From NCBI RefSeq assembly GCF_000314975.1, contig NZ_BAEN01000022.1, forward strand, positions 62,001 through 126,000: a stretch of DNA of 64,000 nucleotides, given 5' to 3'. Below the pieces are notes generated by a model. That model saw only the letters and a list, made by a program, of their open reading frames with translations, had not been told where the DNA came from and made no database searches. Shown here piece after piece: positions 53,501 to 61,066 of the stretch. Numbering within the stretch: position 1 is the first letter of the stretch; every line of letters starts with the position of its first letter. Position numbers and translations under genes: made by a program. This stretch comes from Aliiglaciecola lipolytica E3. Lineage in GTDB: Bacteria > Pseudomonadota > Gammaproteobacteria > Enterobacterales > Alteromonadaceae.

Positions 53501-53555
53501 CCATCCCAACCACCGCAATTTCAAATCCGCTAAAGCGTTCTTCGTCTTCTGACAT
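44505..53555 (-). CDS. Hybrid PKS-NRPS: KS-AT-KR-ACP-[E-like]-C-A(Gly)-PCP
   Basis: A 3016-residue megasynthase. Its ketosynthase spans 10-430 (Cys183 in LQSACSTSLVA, His in ECHGTGTPMGDP and KTNIGHLDAGAG). The acyltransferase spans about 538-830 (VGHSIGEFAAA, and HAFHS, which indicates malonyl-CoA). The ketoreductase spans about 1130-1320 (LITGGLGAMG, Tyr in AEYAAANYYLDG). The ACP Ser is near 1437 (ELGGDSIVSL). An epimerase-like domain spans about 1507-1930 (HHLLVDIVSF, EEHGRD, RTLGWFTKAYP). The condensation domain begins near 1967 (HHIITDAW). The adenylation domain (about 2460-2880; IYTSGSTGLPKG) has specificity residues D-I-L-Q-L-G-M-V-W, a glycine code. The PCP Ser is near 2968 (DLGGHSLLS). 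No thioesterase or reductase ends the chain. It adds a beta-hydroxy C2 unit and then glycine. Confidence 0.95.
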   Translation of the reverse strand: MSEDEERFSGFEIAVVGMACRFPGANNADAFWQNLKNGVESIQRFSQQELIALGHDPEVVKQDNFVPAHGAVDFYNQFDAKFFGYTPREAGVMDPQQRLFLELAWEALEDAGYAPNSMQVPVGIFAGTSTNTYLEANVRKNQKVLAAISDFQANVLNQNDFLSTRASYKLGLSGPSFTLQSACSTSLVATHVACQQLISGSCDVALAGGVSITLPVNWGYQYQEGMIYSPDGHCHAFDENASGTLKGDGGGIVVLKRLADAIEDGDHIEAVILGSAVNNDAQAKVGYTAPGLDGQVEVIQTAMLMADVEADSISNIECHGTGTPMGDPIEIAALTKAFGEDVGKQYCAVGSVKTNIGHLDAGAGVAGLIKTVLALKHKTLPPSLNFKRPNPIIQFEKTPFYVNDKCQPWQVDDFPRRGAVSSFGIGGTNAHIIVEETPDDLIHEQTSNDQKSYLIGWSAQSKSSLDAYTQKLIDTFRAKNGRALQDIAFTLNSGREKFEHRRAFICNSKQHALSILTEEKSPELVTGKCSQEESVITFMFPGQGSQYVNMGRDLYQTEPVFKQHVDTCAQLLLPHLEIDIRKVLFPEQIEQSEPAREQLVQTKITQPALFTVGYALAKLWQSKGITANTVVGHSIGEFAAACIAGVFSLEDALRLVTKRGELMQALPAGNMLSVQLPVVDVKPLLNQELSIAAINSPSLCVVSGPTSALTELANRLKEKGVSAKNLNTSHAFHSQMMEPILPEFEQVLRTCSMQVPSIDIVSTVTGDVIDSSTITSVQYWLDNIRQSVNFAGAAQTLLSNAQRVYLECGPGNTLCSLLRSNAEKPANINCINSFRHPLENINDTLFFNAAHAKLWTCGVDLSSELLPSVGRRVSLPTYAFSRKLCWVEPEAEIQVKQSVATTKGVATNKMPFENWFYSPSWQSQPLSASNSSSVKDESWLLLAEDAEPLKMLVACLEQQSVSNITSHLIAEPTDVNLLASLLNDAPTNKFTNVVVIGSQQNVSDENTSVPTGKPFKNLLSVLQILVTKIDFSELTFNYLCHHACSINSQYTTAPERLMPLGLLRSLRAEYEGVNCKFININESHPNLIRILDECRTNDDSLVVNYEIGRRWVQQLQAAQLAPVQADKSKLKIGGTYLITGGLGAMGLALATYIAEHYQANLILVSRAALPESSTDERVSQQIEAVKKLRARGSKVLVFAGDVANPAAMQKLKQETLTQFGSLNGIFHAAGIPGGGIIAMLQDSTVDEVFSSKVHGTWQLCNTFADQPMDFIVLCSSLTSFIDRPGRAEYAAANYYLDGVANTGGYLHPDLNPSKTPIFSINWDAWTGSAMSQDAKAPSADDRIDSVQGVEAFLRCLQSDWPQIVVSTRNLNPFQQLVEENSIASEIIEPAQDNELDSEKLDPSLTSCQRILMGIWQDLLGVDELSLQDNFFELGGDSIVSLQMTSRAAQQGLKITARQVFENQTIAELAALVEDQLGNVEQEQRASTEPSSHTESAIEEPLSAAELVVGETPLTPIQNWFFANNFSYPNQWNLYYQLSAPEQIDAQQLEQLLQVIVLQHDVLRTHFEQQENGWRQIVEGEEHELAFEHIKFNADDFKHKNWSQLLDEHVAKQSASLQLNGGNLYRFVWLKGESDQSVLVLLVHHLLVDIVSFHILVDDINSAWQNLQANKPMLLPPKTASFQAYSTALQTFAKSDLCQQQAKYWQQYSGLQLLGLPVDYDNGRNLVSSAAEYRVTLDAFTTARITKDLVKQGLQAKDVLLAALVLTLGEFSGQSSMLVELEEHGRDSVDELDVSRTLGWFTKAYPAFFTVGSSQHPIATIQQVRDTAQRASDAGLSFGLSTLQTTQSRLSQEEFARPQVVFLYQGNVLQGERNADFAPISVCQASRHSEQERTHLLEFNVWIEQGQAQISVGYSAHCHQLESIEHLLARYQYFAKLLVAPPAQQTQPKLPVQAVSKPVSSPANTVALSYAQERVWFLEQIEENSTLHNKHSILSIEGKLEPQNLHRAINNVVAIHQSLRTTFAKSHSEPVQVIHDQMSVEMPIDKLSNLNQSDMRKQLQAISESEFNQPFDLQTGPLLRLRLLKVSDDKHFLLITIHHIITDAWSMQLLFKQLDSAYQDICAGRTPLAGLNVTQYADFTQWQREYMHSNAVAESLNFWTTKLTALPTRLELPTDRIRPALQTFVGDKADIHLSASLTAKLRGFCASQSVSVYMTMLAVFKILLSKYSGQTDIVVGTPVANRPKGEFESIIGLLVNNLVLRSDLSSNPTCAEFIKAVRSEVLDANEHANVPFEKVVQAVNPERDRSQSPLFQVMMVFMNAPQAASKSNLGNQSELTMHPQEVHNRISEFDLSLYVYEKGNNAKEDSLSAWFEFNTALFDSHRIQAMAEHYSYLLEQLLEDASQSIQALQLSSPTQQQALIEKWQGPAMPLLDSQQNPIELAQLICQNFTRDSGKAALKCGDEALSYAQLQQATSSLAQQLQSLGVGPEVPVAIYIERSIDMLIAMLAVLRAGGCYVPLDPSFPSDRIAYMLGDSQSKLILTTDSLASTLPENQCEILSRPQWNLEKTSELIPSAVSADNLAYIIYTSGSTGLPKGVRVERHNVSNFLLSMAQQPGLQTSDTFVAVTTISFDIHVLELWLPLLVGAHLVIADKQQTTDGNRLLNLLKETSATAMQATPATWSLLLQCGWNAPLKLKVLCGGEPLTNALCQKLLPLVDSLWNMYGPTETCVWSSVQQINNADAQITIGKPIHNTQFYIVDKNMNLLPPGIVGELIIGGTGVVRDYYKRTELTAKQFVVDPINGIKTGKVYRTGDAAMWRADGNVVISGRMDNQIKLRGYRIELGEIESRLREHALIKDAVVAVRGEAENKRLVSWLIAADEETPSNQTLREFLNVNLPDYMLPAAYIWLPEYPMTPNNKIDRKALIEPVFEEHSAAHDDALQSDAERLVAGVFASVLNMTRVGAYDNFFDLGGHSLLSMKVVDKIEAQTGVRIHPGELFQQTVGQIAGMYENAFQIKKN

Positions 53556-53556
53556 A

Positions 53557-56500
53557 TTATCGTCCCTGCCGCTTTTTCATGGCTGCCATTTTAGCAAGTC
53601 GTTGTTGACCACTTACTTTACTTTTTTGTTTCTCTACTTTTGGTGTCGATTCTGATTTTTCGCCAGACAATGAATCTAAATAATTCGCTAATGTCTTAAT
53701 CGTTGTATATTGAAATAAGTCGACTAATGACACTTCTTTGTTCAACTTCTCGACAAGCTGAGTTTGCACTTGGGCCATTTTTAATGAATGCCCGCCTATG
53801 TCGAAAAAGTTTTGATTGATGTCGATTGCGTCTAAATCCAATACATTTTTCCAAATATCACTGACCAAGCTTTCCATCGATGAGCTAGCATTACTCACCG
53901 TAGTTTGGGTTTTCGCGCGTAATGATTCGGGAGAGGGTAAAGCCTTACGATCAACTTTACCGTTGAGGCTTAACGGTAATGAATCAAGTACAAACACCTG
54001 TGATGGAACCATATAGTCGGTAAGCGACTCTTTTAGAAATTCTCTAATCGCCAAAGCATCTGTGTTACTTGAGTTAACTGTACTTACGTAAGCAAACAGG
54101 GTTTTGTCGTAAGCTTGCGTTTGATGTGCTACCACCACGGCCTCGGTCACATTTGGGTATTTACGTAAAACCGCTTCTATTTCGCCCAATTCTATTCTAA
54201 ACCCTCGCACTTTTACTTGGTGGTCAATACGGCCTAAAAACTCTAAATTTCCATCGGCTCGATATTTAACCAAATCTCCGCTACGATAAATTTTTGAGTT
54301 GGTACTATTCGAAAATTGATTTTCGATAAAACGTTCAGCGGTCAAATCTGCTCGATTAATGTAGCCACGAGCAACACCAACACCTGCTATCCCCAGCTCG
54401 CCCGGCATACCTGCAGGTAATCGATTGAGTTGTTCATCTAAGACGAATAATTGTGTGTTCGCTACCGGTTTACCGATGACGGGTAACCCTTCATCCGACT
54501 GATAACATTCCGCGTAACTTGCCCAAATAGTTGTTTCAGTTGGACCATAAAGGTTAAAGAAACGGCGTTCTGGTCCCGCCCACTTTTGAACCAGTTCAGC
54601 GGAGCAAGCCTCTCCGGCAACGGTAATAACTTTTAAGTCAGGTAAACTTTCATCACCTAGAGCGCTCAATGCTGTTGGTGGCAAAGTAACAACTTGCACA
54701 TGCTGTTGATTTAACAGGTTAGCCAACGCTGGCCCCGGTAACACCGCTTCTTTTGCTCCCATGACTAGCGTACCTTGCGAGCCCCATGCCATTGCTAATT
54801 CAAATGCCGATGCATCAAAGCTCATAGATGCAAACTGCAATATTCGCATACCTGGCTGCAAACCAAAGCTGTCAATTTGAGCCTGTGCAATATTGCACCA
54901 TCCACCATGCTCAAGCATCACACCTTTTGGCGTACCCGTAGAACCCGACGTATAAATCACATAAGCAAGGTCGTGAGGATTCGAATTGATATCTAAATTC
55001 TGGGGATCATGATGACTCACGGAATCTGAATCGTCGTAAGTGACGGTTTTGATATTTTGACTGGCGAACTTATCAGCATAAGTACCGCGAGTTAGTAATA
55101 AGCTAGCGCCAGAATCCGCTAACATGAAGTCTAAGCGTTGTTGTGGATAGCTCGGATCTAGCGCCATATAAGCAGCGCCTGATTTAAGAATAGCTAAAAC
55201 ACAGATAACGGTATCTAAAGAACGCTCGACACACATGGCAACTAAGCCGTTTCTAACCGCTCCATGAGTTATCAGTTCTCGGGCTAGCTGATTCGCTTTT
55301 TGATTAAGTTGTTTGTAAGTTAAACTTTGGTTACCAAATCGGAGCGCTTCTTCATCTCCCCTATTTTGCACTGCCAACTCAAAGAGTTGATGCATACATA
55401 ATGCATTCTTATAGGGCGCATCAGTTTGATTCCAACTATTTTGTAGCGTAATTTCAACTGGTGACAGCAAATCTATCGAGCTAATTGTCTGCTCAGGAGC
55501 GTTTATAACGTTTTCCAATAAACGTTGATAATTCAAAGTCATTCGCTCAATAGTCTGTGCGGCAAACAGGTCTGTATTGTATTCCCAATAAGCGAGAATC
55601 TCAGAACCCGCCTCCTCTAAAGTGAGGTGCAAGTCATATTTTGCCGTACCTAAGTCGGCCTCCATTACGTTATAGGATAGCTGTTGGTTTTCGCTACGAG
55701 TTAAATCCGGATCACGAAAATCAAATGCAATTTGAAACAACGGAGAACGACTGGTATCACGGGGCGGTTGGAGCTTGTCAGCAAGATATTCAAACGGAAT
55801 ATTGTGATTTGCAACTGCATCCAAGGTGGTGTGATTAACAGCATCCAATAGTTGTTCGAAACTGCTTTGTTTAGATACGTCCGTTCGCAGTACGACGGGG
55901 TTCACAAAAAAGCCGATTAAATTTTCCACTTGGGCAAAATCTCGGTTTGCAACCACGGTTCCTACTAACACATCAGATTGTTGTGCATAGCGAGCTAACA
56001 GCACTTTAAACGCGGTTAACAAAAGTACAAAAGAGGTTTTATTACGTTGTTTGGCAAATTCTTGTAACTGCCCACTCAATTTTGCGGGAATGCACTGTTT
56101 AATGCGTTTGCCATTATAAGTTTGCACCTGTGGCCGAGGGAAATCGGTTGGAATGCCAAATCCAGACAAAGCGCCTTTTAAATTTTGTTGCCAGTACGCG
56201 AGTTGCTGTTGATAGTCGCCTTTTTCCAATTTGCCTTGTTGCCAAGCCGCATAATCTGCGTACTGCACACTATTTGCAGGCAATACAGGTAATTTTTGAC
56301 CGGTATATATTGCTTCAAATTGTTGAAACAGTACTCGCATAGACCATCCATCACTAATGATATGATGCAGCGTTAACACCAAGGTGAACTCATCTTCAAA
56401 ATTAACTAATGTCGCTCTAAGCAAAGGCCCATGCGTTAAATCAAATTGAAAGCGTCCTTCCGAAATTAAAAGCTGATTATATTCACTAATTGAAGCAACA

Positions 56501-59500
56501 GATTTCGTGTTTATGTGTGCTGAGACTGACTCCAAAACATGTTGTTTGGGGACGCCACCTAGAGATGGAAACACGACACGTAGACTTTCCTGACTACGCA
56601 TTATGGCTTCAAGACATTGTTCTAAACGCGCGTGTTCAGGCGTATGGTCAAAACGAATACTGGCGGTGACATTGTAAGCACTAGATGGAATATCCAGCTG
56701 CTCTATAAACCACAACCTCTTTTGGGCAGAAGACAAAGGTAGTGGCTCGCTACGATCTAATATGGGGATGTCAGCTTGCTCTAAAATGTTCGACTCAGAC
56801 TGACTGACAATTTGCTCAATCGCGGCCGCTTGTTGTTCACAAGTCGCGGCACTGAAAATATCTTTTAAGGTCCAATTTACCGCAAATTGAGTGCGAATAG
56901 CGGCGATCAACTTAGTGGCTGTGATAGATTGTCCGCCAACATCAAAGAAGTTCCATTGTATGCTGACAGTATCGAGATTTAGAATTTTTTTCCAGATTTC
57001 GACAACGGCTTTTTCTGTCTCAGTTTTAGCTGGCACAACTTCAGTGTTACCTTGCGTGGCAATAAGTGTTAGCGCCGCTTCATCGACTTGCCCATCACTT
57101 AAAAGTGGTATCTTATCGATCTGTAACAGCGGCGTTTCGAAAGATTGTGCAAAGTTATCGACAAAATCTAACTTTTCAGAGCCCGCAGTTCCTTCTGAGC
57201 TGCTAAATACAGTTGGCGTCAGGCTATTTAAGCAATTTGGCATTAAGCGACGAATAATGGGATTCTGAGGATCTAGGCCGACAATATATTGACCTGCTTC
57301 ACCTTGCCCTAAGATTAAGCGCAAGCTATTTAAGGCCGCTTCAATATCTAATTCAAGAATCCCTCTTGCTCGTAGCGCTTCGATTGCAGTATTTCCTTCA
57401 CTCATACCCGTTGAGCGCCAAGATGACCAATTGATGTCGAAACACCTTAAACCTTGTTGTCTTAGATTATGCGACAAGCCGTCTAGGGCACAGCTAGCCG
57501 CAGCATAAGCTCCTATCGTTGCACCACCAAACACACCAGCGGTTGACGAAAAATTAATTAAATTAGCTGCTGGGAATTGTGTAAGAATGTTGGCAAACGA
57601 ATTAGCGCCCGCCAGCTTTGCCACGGCCAAATCTGAGAAACCTTGTACACTCTCTTCTTGCAACGTTGCTTCATGATAACCACCAGCTAAATGGAAGATA
57701 CTGTGCAAGGTAACTTGTTGTTCTGACAACCAGGTTTTAACAGCTAAGTTCACAGCCTCGCTGTTTGTTACATCGGCTGTTACATAGGATAGATTGGCGG
57801 TGCTTTTTAGCCATTTTGACAAGTTTACATGCTGTTGTTTTACATCCTCCAAGGAACTGCGCCCGATGATTAAAATTTTTGCATGAGCCGAATGCAGTAA
57901 TGTTTTAATCAGTTGCTGACCGATCCCCCCAAGTCCGCCGGATAAAACAAATCCAGCAGGTTGATTGGGAGCGAGTGGATCTGTTTCTATGGAAGTAAGT
58001 CGACAAGGATTCAGTTCAGCGCTAAAACGTTGTTGATTGCTCCAAATAATATCCTTACCAGCTTGTTTAGACTGCAATTCGATTATAATTTTGCTCGCAG
58101 CATCAGGTTCGTTTAACGCTAGGTCAATATGCACATAGTTGATGTCAGGCAGTTCTTGCTTTAGGGTTTTGATTAACGCGGGAAGCCCAGCGTTATCGGC
58201 TGTAACCTGACTACTCTGCCAAGATTGAGCACCTTGGGTGACATACATAAGCTGCAATTGTTGATCGTTCTCGACATATGAACATATCCCTGCTGCACAC
58301 GCTACAATTGCCGAGTATAGTTGCGGCGAGTTCTCATCCCACGTTGATGTATCATCTTCGTCTTGAAGAGACCATAAACATAGAACGTAATCTATAGATG
58401 TTTTATTGTCTGATTCTGCGATGTGAGCCATTGCGGCTGTATAATCTTCACTTTGCACTGACCTAATTTGCAAAGGGTCATTGCCGTTCAAACTCAATGT
58501 ATCAGACCCAGTAACCAAAATAGGTTCAGCCCCGAGCGTTTTGAGCTGGTTTACTAATTCAATACTAATGGTGTTTTGGTGTGCAAATATTACCACCTTT
58601 TTTTGCGCTAACGATTGAATAAGGACCGGTTGAGTCAACTGCCAACTTGGTTGAAATAACCATGCTGGAATACAGTGATTTCCTAATAACATGTCAGCTG
58701 TTTTTATTTGCTGATAAAAGTGGCCAGCTTCAAAGCTATTTTTTAACTTTGTACGCTGAATTTTACCAATCGACGTTTTAGGAATTTGATCTCTTTGCAG
58801 TGGTACAAGATATTGGGGACTTACGCCAGCTTTGCTCGTCACCTGACCTTTTATGGTGCGCAATAATGAAGCGGTTAGATTACCATCACATACAAAAAAG
58901 ATTGCCAAGCACTCTTTCCCGCCTTGATGCGGATCAGCAACTGCACAGGCTGCTGCGAACGAACGGCTAATCTGCTCAATATCTTCTACGATGCTCTCAA
59001 TTTCTGGACCCGAGTAGTTAACGCCGTTTACAATAATAACGTCTTTTTCTCGTCCGGTGATGGTAAGTTTGCCATCGACTAAGATACCTAGATCACCGGT
59101 ATTGAACCAACCATCCTCGGTAAACGCCTCTTCATTCGCTTCCGGATTTTGATAATAGCCGTGAAAAACCGTGTGACCTTTAACCTGTAGACGTCCCACG
59201 TCACCTTCGTTTAGCACTTGGTTCTGGGCATCTGTTATGCGCATAAAATCGCCCGGCATTGGAGGTCCAACGGAAACATGCGAGTCAGAGTCACTGGTAT
59301 TATCCAATTCAAAATCTCTGGCGTAAGTAATTCCCGAAGAAGTTTCAGACATGCCCCAAGCTGGGCACATTGCATGTTTGCTTAACCCAGAGGATTCAAA
59401 TAACTGTAAAAACTGTCTTGCAGTGCTAGCAACGACTGCCTCACCACCGTTTAATACCAACTTAAGTGCCGACAAATCCCAATTGCGTTGTGCTATTTCT

Positions 59501-60825
59501 TCGCTTAAGCCAGCGATCAAGCCAAATGCAAAGTTGGGCGCAAAGGTAACACTTGCCTGATGTTGCTCGAGTAAATCTATCCAAGATAACGGGGCAGCTA
59601 GAATATCCGCCGCCGCAACGTGCACTTGAGTACAGCCTAAATAAACATCGCGCAAATGGAAAAAGATAATCCCTGCCACATGGTCCAAAGGCATCCAGTT
59701 CAATGAACGAGTCTGTTCAGAAAATCCATTAACTTGAACACTTCCTATGGAACGACTAATTAAATTTTTATGGGTAAGAGGGACACCTTTAGGCGTTCCA
59801 GTGGTACCAGAGGTCAACATAATCAAGGTGACATCTTCTTCTGACGCTTGATAATAATCACTATCAATTGAATTACTTTGTAGTTCGGTACAATTGATTA
59901 CAGGCACAGCATTTTTTTGTTGTAACCATTGCATGGCAGATATGTCGGCATGCAATTCAGTTGAAGTTAAAATAGCTGCGTTACCTAGCATCGCACTTAC
60001 CCGCTGAAGATTATCAATCGCACTTTGGTCATTTTGATAATCTGCAGCTAGAGCCATTGGGACCGGGACAAAACCGCCAAGCAAACATCCCCAAAAATTT
60101 ATCAAAAACTCTGCATTATCGGCAAACTGGAAAATAAAAGGACTGCCTACCTTATGTCCCTGCTTACGCAATCCACATAAAACCTTGCTGGCTTGTTCTA
60201 ATAGTTGCGGATAATCAAGACTGCGTTCCACTCCTTGTTTATACGAGACGATATTATTGCCATTATTTGCACTAGCAGCACGCAACAAACAATCCACGAG
60301 TACTTTAGGGGCATTATCTGGCACGTCCAATTTACCGCCATCACTATAGGCAATTTGATTGTTTGTTGTTGCGTTAACTTGACTCGTTTTTTGTTGTTTT
60401 TTAGCCGTATTTTGTGGGCTTGTTTTTACTTGAATTAAATCGTTTAAATATAATGGAGGGGTGTCAAAGCTGTTGGGAGTTAGCAGGGCTACTGCATCTT
60501 GTCGATTATGACTTGCAAAATGCTGTTCAAGATTTGCATTCAGATTATTCTGCTCAAATATATATAAACTATCCAATGCGGTGGTATCAATTTCGCCAAA
60601 TTGATTTAAAGGAATGGTTGTAACGGGTACAACGAAATCAACCGAATGATTAGGCGGTAGAAACTCAAAAATTGAATTTTGAATTTCTTGTTCAGCATAA
60701 AATTCATCAACAACAACGAATAATATCGACTTTGATTTTCCACTCTTATCTGCTTTGTTATGCAGAAAGAAATCCGTTATACCAGGGTGGTCACTAATTA
60801 ATTGTTCGAAGTTACTACCATGCAT
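53557..60825 (-). CDS. NRPS with acyl-AMP ligase/KR loading module: AL-KR-T-C-A-PCP
   Basis: A 2422-residue synthetase that starts the assembly line. Residues 1-130 look like a decayed adenylation C-terminal subdomain. About 165-720 is an acyl-AMP ligase (LIMLTSGTTGTPKGVPLTH, then GWFNTGDLG). About 730-1150 is a ketoreductase with both subdomains (FVLSGGLGGIGQQL, Tyr in GAYAAASCALDG). The first carrier Ser is near 1297 (DVGGQSITA). The condensation domain starts near 1367 (HHIISDGW at about 1490). The adenylation domain (about 1830-2270; IYTSGSTGTPKG) has pocket residues D-A-F-T-T-A-L-I-W, unassigned. The PCP Ser is near 2342 (DIGGHSLKM). With no ketosynthase before the KR, the KR probably reduces the loaded starter acid. 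The next gene starts 1 base after the stop. Confidence 0.94.
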   Translation of the reverse strand: MHGSNFEQLISDHPGITDFFLHNKADKSGKSKSILFVVVDEFYAEQEIQNSIFEFLPPNHSVDFVVPVTTIPLNQFGEIDTTALDSLYIFEQNNLNANLEQHFASHNRQDAVALLTPNSFDTPPLYLNDLIQVKTSPQNTAKKQQKTSQVNATTNNQIAYSDGGKLDVPDNAPKVLVDCLLRAASANNGNNIVSYKQGVERSLDYPQLLEQASKVLCGLRKQGHKVGSPFIFQFADNAEFLINFWGCLLGGFVPVPMALAADYQNDQSAIDNLQRVSAMLGNAAILTSTELHADISAMQWLQQKNAVPVINCTELQSNSIDSDYYQASEEDVTLIMLTSGTTGTPKGVPLTHKNLISRSIGSVQVNGFSEQTRSLNWMPLDHVAGIIFFHLRDVYLGCTQVHVAAADILAAPLSWIDLLEQHQASVTFAPNFAFGLIAGLSEEIAQRNWDLSALKLVLNGGEAVVASTARQFLQLFESSGLSKHAMCPAWGMSETSSGITYARDFELDNTSDSDSHVSVGPPMPGDFMRITDAQNQVLNEGDVGRLQVKGHTVFHGYYQNPEANEEAFTEDGWFNTGDLGILVDGKLTITGREKDVIIVNGVNYSGPEIESIVEDIEQISRSFAAACAVADPHQGGKECLAIFFVCDGNLTASLLRTIKGQVTSKAGVSPQYLVPLQRDQIPKTSIGKIQRTKLKNSFEAGHFYQQIKTADMLLGNHCIPAWLFQPSWQLTQPVLIQSLAQKKVVIFAHQNTISIELVNQLKTLGAEPILVTGSDTLSLNGNDPLQIRSVQSEDYTAAMAHIAESDNKTSIDYVLCLWSLQDEDDTSTWDENSPQLYSAIVACAAGICSYVENDQQLQLMYVTQGAQSWQSSQVTADNAGLPALIKTLKQELPDINYVHIDLALNEPDAASKIIIELQSKQAGKDIIWSNQQRFSAELNPCRLTSIETDPLAPNQPAGFVLSGGLGGIGQQLIKTLLHSAHAKILIIGRSSLEDVKQQHVNLSKWLKSTANLSYVTADVTNSEAVNLAVKTWLSEQQVTLHSIFHLAGGYHEATLQEESVQGFSDLAVAKLAGANSFANILTQFPAANLINFSSTAGVFGGATIGAYAAASCALDGLSHNLRQQGLRCFDINWSSWRSTGMSEGNTAIEALRARGILELDIEAALNSLRLILGQGEAGQYIVGLDPQNPIIRRLMPNCLNSLTPTVFSSSEGTAGSEKLDFVDNFAQSFETPLLQIDKIPLLSDGQVDEAALTLIATQGNTEVVPAKTETEKAVVEIWKKILNLDTVSIQWNFFDVGGQSITATKLIAAIRTQFAVNWTLKDIFSAATCEQQAAAIEQIVSQSESNILEQADIPILDRSEPLPLSSAQKRLWFIEQLDIPSSAYNVTASIRFDHTPEHARLEQCLEAIMRSQESLRVVFPSLGGVPKQHVLESVSAHINTKSVASISEYNQLLISEGRFQFDLTHGPLLRATLVNFEDEFTLVLTLHHIISDGWSMRVLFQQFEAIYTGQKLPVLPANSVQYADYAAWQQGKLEKGDYQQQLAYWQQNLKGALSGFGIPTDFPRPQVQTYNGKRIKQCIPAKLSGQLQEFAKQRNKTSFVLLLTAFKVLLARYAQQSDVLVGTVVANRDFAQVENLIGFFVNPVVLRTDVSKQSSFEQLLDAVNHTTLDAVANHNIPFEYLADKLQPPRDTSRSPLFQIAFDFRDPDLTRSENQQLSYNVMEADLGTAKYDLHLTLEEAGSEILAYWEYNTDLFAAQTIERMTLNYQRLLENVINAPEQTISSIDLLSPVEITLQNSWNQTDAPYKNALCMHQLFELAVQNRGDEEALRFGNQSLTYKQLNQKANQLARELITHGAVRNGLVAMCVERSLDTVICVLAILKSGAAYMALDPSYPQQRLDFMLADSGASLLLTRGTYADKFASQNIKTVTYDDSDSVSHHDPQNLDINSNPHDLAYVIYTSGSTGTPKGVMLEHGGWCNIAQAQIDSFGLQPGMRILQFASMSFDASAFELAMAWGSQGTLVMGAKEAVLPGPALANLLNQQHVQVVTLPPTALSALGDESLPDLKVITVAGEACSAELVQKWAGPERRFFNLYGPTETTIWASYAECYQSDEGLPVIGKPVANTQLFVLDEQLNRLPAGMPGELGIAGVGVARGYINRADLTAERFIENQFSNSTNSKIYRSGDLVKYRADGNLEFLGRIDHQVKVRGFRIELGEIEAVLRKYPNVTEAVVVAHQTQAYDKTLFAYVSTVNSSNTDALAIREFLKESLTDYMVPSQVFVLDSLPLSLNGKVDRKALPSPESLRAKTQTTVSNASSSMESLVSDIWKNVLDLDAIDINQNFFDIGGHSLKMAQVQTQLVEKLNKEVSLVDLFQYTTIKTLANYLDSLSGEKSESTPKVEKQKSKVSGQQRLAKMAAMKKRQGR

Positions 60826-61066
60826 GTAAATGTCGTCCTATTTATTACTTCCTTTAGCATTCCATAATTAGAGTATGCTTCTCAATATAGTATTTGAGTA
60901 AAAATCTACGCGCTCGCCCAATTTCTTTCACTATCAAAACGTTAAACCAAAAAAATTGTAGGTTTTTTGACTAGTTTGTTGTTGAATCCAGTATATTGTA
61001 TAAAATAACATCATCAAGACATTTAATGTCTAAATGTATAAGTGAGTAGGATGTTGGAGTTTATGA
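60826..61066. promoter_or_regulatory. Divergent promoter region between the NRPS operon and the polysaccharide genes
   Basis: A 241-base AT-rich region. On the plus strand TTGTTG (60976-60981) and TATAAA (60999-61004) with 17-base spacing give a good sigma-70 promoter for the deacetylase gene, with a 56-base leader. On the minus strand only weak boxes are seen; the NRPS start follows AGGACG. No gene or clear operator. Confidence 0.55.
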
